From: Mesodorylaimus sp. YZB2_4
Taxonomy: Eukaryota; Nematoda; Enoplea; Dorylaimida; Dorylaimidae
Reading direction: 5' to 3'
Length of the DNA: 64,000 nt
NCBI GenBank assembly: GCA_030248295.1
Contig: JASANH010001668.1
Span: 186,001-250,000 of the forward strand
In this document: positions 63,567-64,000 of the stretch, in pieces
Layout of the letters: each line of letters opens with the position of its first letter
Position numbering within the stretch: position 1 is the first letter of the stretch
Position numbers and translations under genes: made by a program
Notes under the pieces: generated by a model
Databases searched by the model: none
What the model saw: only the letters and a program-made list of their open reading frames with translations
Told to the model about the DNA's origin: nothing

Positions 63567-64000
63567 GGTTTCTTCATGGCAAATCTAGGTAGCGAAAACA
63601 GATAGGTACTGCTAACTTGACCTGCACTGCTTTCTTGTGTGCTAGCGTCATATATGTATGCATGTCTGCGTGCGCGTGTGTAGTGACATCGGCTGAGAAA
63701 CTTTTGTTTCTTTTTAGCAGTCTAATTTTTCTCTAATCAAATTCACTAAAGGAATTTTCCAAACGCTTTTCGGTCTTCACTCATACTAAAAGTGTAGGAG
63801 AAAACTCTCGACTAAGTTTTCTAGTTTTGCCTTATAACTCGCGAAGTGGCTGAGAAAATGTTAGTACAGAAATGAGAGACCAATAAGGATACGTGTGCGC
63901 TGCACACAACTCGTCCAAGAATCTCATCAGTTAGAACGGCTGATTCCACATTATTGTGACACATGACTGATCAGGCTCAAAGCCACTCTGTGCATCAATT
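63567..64000. other. Window edge with partial second copy of the unknown exon
   Basis: 63935-64000 resembles 63285-63350 (GGCTGATTCCA, TGTGACACATGACT, CAGGCTCAAAG). In this copy the splice donor is altered (CTGATCAG in place of CTGGTAAG). Confidence 0.45.

Overview
The window is eukaryotic nuclear DNA from an animal. It has many short introns (mostly 50-70 bp) with GT-AG borders, and conserved metazoan genes that splice cleanly across many exons. A nematode outside the well-known model clade is the best guess. That rests on an exon at about 53631-53774 resembling nematode cuticlin (ZP-domain) proteins, a LAPTM4-like four-span protein and a divergent PTP-like gene. The species cannot be named from sequence alone.

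Layout. 2202-6223 (-): DDX3/Belle/LAF-1 DEAD-box helicase, 13 exons, 780 aa. 10811-15151 (+): activin type II receptor, a TGF-beta superfamily serine/threonine kinase receptor, with no visible signal-peptide exon. 16409-29094 (+): TRIP12-type HECT ubiquitin ligase, 28 exons, 2319 aa. 29596-30129 (-): LAPTM4-like four-span membrane protein. 30130-35486: repeat-rich DNA with tRNA-derived SINEs. 35487-40393 (-): TM9SF2 nonaspanin, 15 exons, 655 aa. 40747-44600 (-): decayed LINE (endonuclease plus reverse transcriptase), interrupted by a young TTAA-flanked MITE. 44873-47236 (-): intronless vWA/mucin-like type I membrane protein. 48441-53046 (-): RGP1, 8 exons, 408 aa; its 2.2-kb intron 2 holds a second copy of the same MITE and a Harbinger transposase remnant. 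53631-53774 (+): orphan cuticlin-like exon. 54699-55644: element with about 214-bp inverted-repeat arms, possibly enclosing a small two-exon gene. 56590-59810 (+): gene with three tandem PTP-like modules, all with the same altered active-site loop. 60578-62233 (-): secreted chymotrypsin-fold serine protease. 63335-64000 (-): an unrecognised exon and part of a second copy.

The left two thirds is conserved housekeeping and signalling genes: translation/RNA helicase, activin receptor, ubiquitin ligase, endosomal nonaspanin and the Rab6-GEF partner RGP1. No operon or shared pathway is evident. The right third is accessory in character: surface or secreted proteins, a pseudo-phosphatase array, LINE tails and inverted-repeat elements.

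The most unusual object is the triple pseudo-phosphatase gene. Each module has the same three-exon layout joined by phase-1 introns. The PTP loop is rewritten in all three from HCx5R to a (H/Y)C-x-D-G-x-x-F-S form. Cys is kept but the phosphate-binding Arg is replaced by Phe, which points to a conserved non-catalytic role rather than random decay. Two one-base frameshifts lie in modules 2 and 3, at short homopolymers. The exon models were built by hand from splice signals, frame continuity and remembered family sequences; no alignment or database search was run.
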